From Candidatus Omnitrophica bacterium CG02_land_8_20_14_3_00__42_8 (GTDB lineage Bacteria; Omnitrophota; Gorgyraeia; Gorgyraeales; Gorgyraeaceae), in NCBI GenBank assembly GCA_002780805.1, contig PEUD01000086.1:1-12987 (forward strand): a stretch of DNA of 12,987 bases. Direction: 5' to 3'. The notes under the pieces are model-generated. The model saw only the letters and a program-made list of their open reading frames with translations. It ran no database searches and had not been told where the DNA came from. The translations under genes and the position numbers were made by a program. Positions 12,940 to 12,987 of this stretch are shown here, piece after piece. Every line of letters starts with the position of its first letter. Positions within the stretch are counted from its first letter, which is position 1.

Positions 12940-12987
12940 AATTTGCCCTTTCAGCCCTATGAATCTTCGTTCCCAGAAACTTTTCTC

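Noticed and set aside
12932..12987. 3' end of an upstream gene overlapping queD
   Set aside because: One frame ends in TGA overlapping the queD start and another in TAG at 12957-12959, but fewer than 20 codons are visible and neither can be recognised, so I could not decide between them.

Overview
The window is one block of eleven genes, all on the minus strand, so transcription runs from the right edge to the left edge. Several neighbours overlap by a few bases (ATGA at 2014-2017 and 4810-4813) or lie within 3 bp, so it reads as one long operon or two or three tightly spaced ones. In order of transcription: queD, waaA, lpxK, an LpxL-like acyltransferase fused to an ELM1-type domain, a GT4-GT9 glycosyltransferase fusion, a GT4 glycosyltransferase, a membrane-anchored polysaccharide deacetylase, three GT9 (heptosyltransferase-type) genes and a DUF3108 lipoprotein. 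TAA, TAG and TGA are all used as stops, so the standard bacterial code applies.

The content points to a Gram-negative (diderm), LPS-making bacterium. Moderate GC, many GT9 paralogues, the acyltransferase-ELM1 and GT4-GT9 fusions and dense short dispersed repeats would suit an uncultivated lineage such as Candidatus Omnitrophota. That placement is inference from gene content and protein style; there is no rRNA or marker gene.

Functionally this is a lipid A/inner core LPS locus. LpxK phosphorylates the lipid A disaccharide, WaaA adds Kdo, and the LpxL-like domain should add a secondary acyl chain. The GT4 and GT9 enzymes then probably build the core or another surface glycan. The deacetylase may trim a sugar, and the DUF3108 lipoprotein may act in the envelope. 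queD (queuosine/7-deazaguanine synthesis) is co-directional but metabolically unrelated.

The most striking feature is not a gene. Ten short repeat elements of several families sit in about 13 kb: decamer arrays arranged as large inverted repeats, heptamer arrays, and small palindromes around a TTTTAAA core. They fill most gaps between genes. They also lie inside coding sequence: one is read through in queD, one in waaA, one in lpxK and two in the acyltransferase-ELM1 gene, and at other sites they supply the C-terminal tail or stop codon. The reading frame stays open each time.

At the left edge a probable promoter (TTGACA) followed by a half CIRCE operator suggests that an HrcA-regulated heat-shock gene starts just outside the window, on the same strand. 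No stretch over 300 bp lacks a gene, and I saw no tRNA, rRNA, CRISPR array, transposase or origin.
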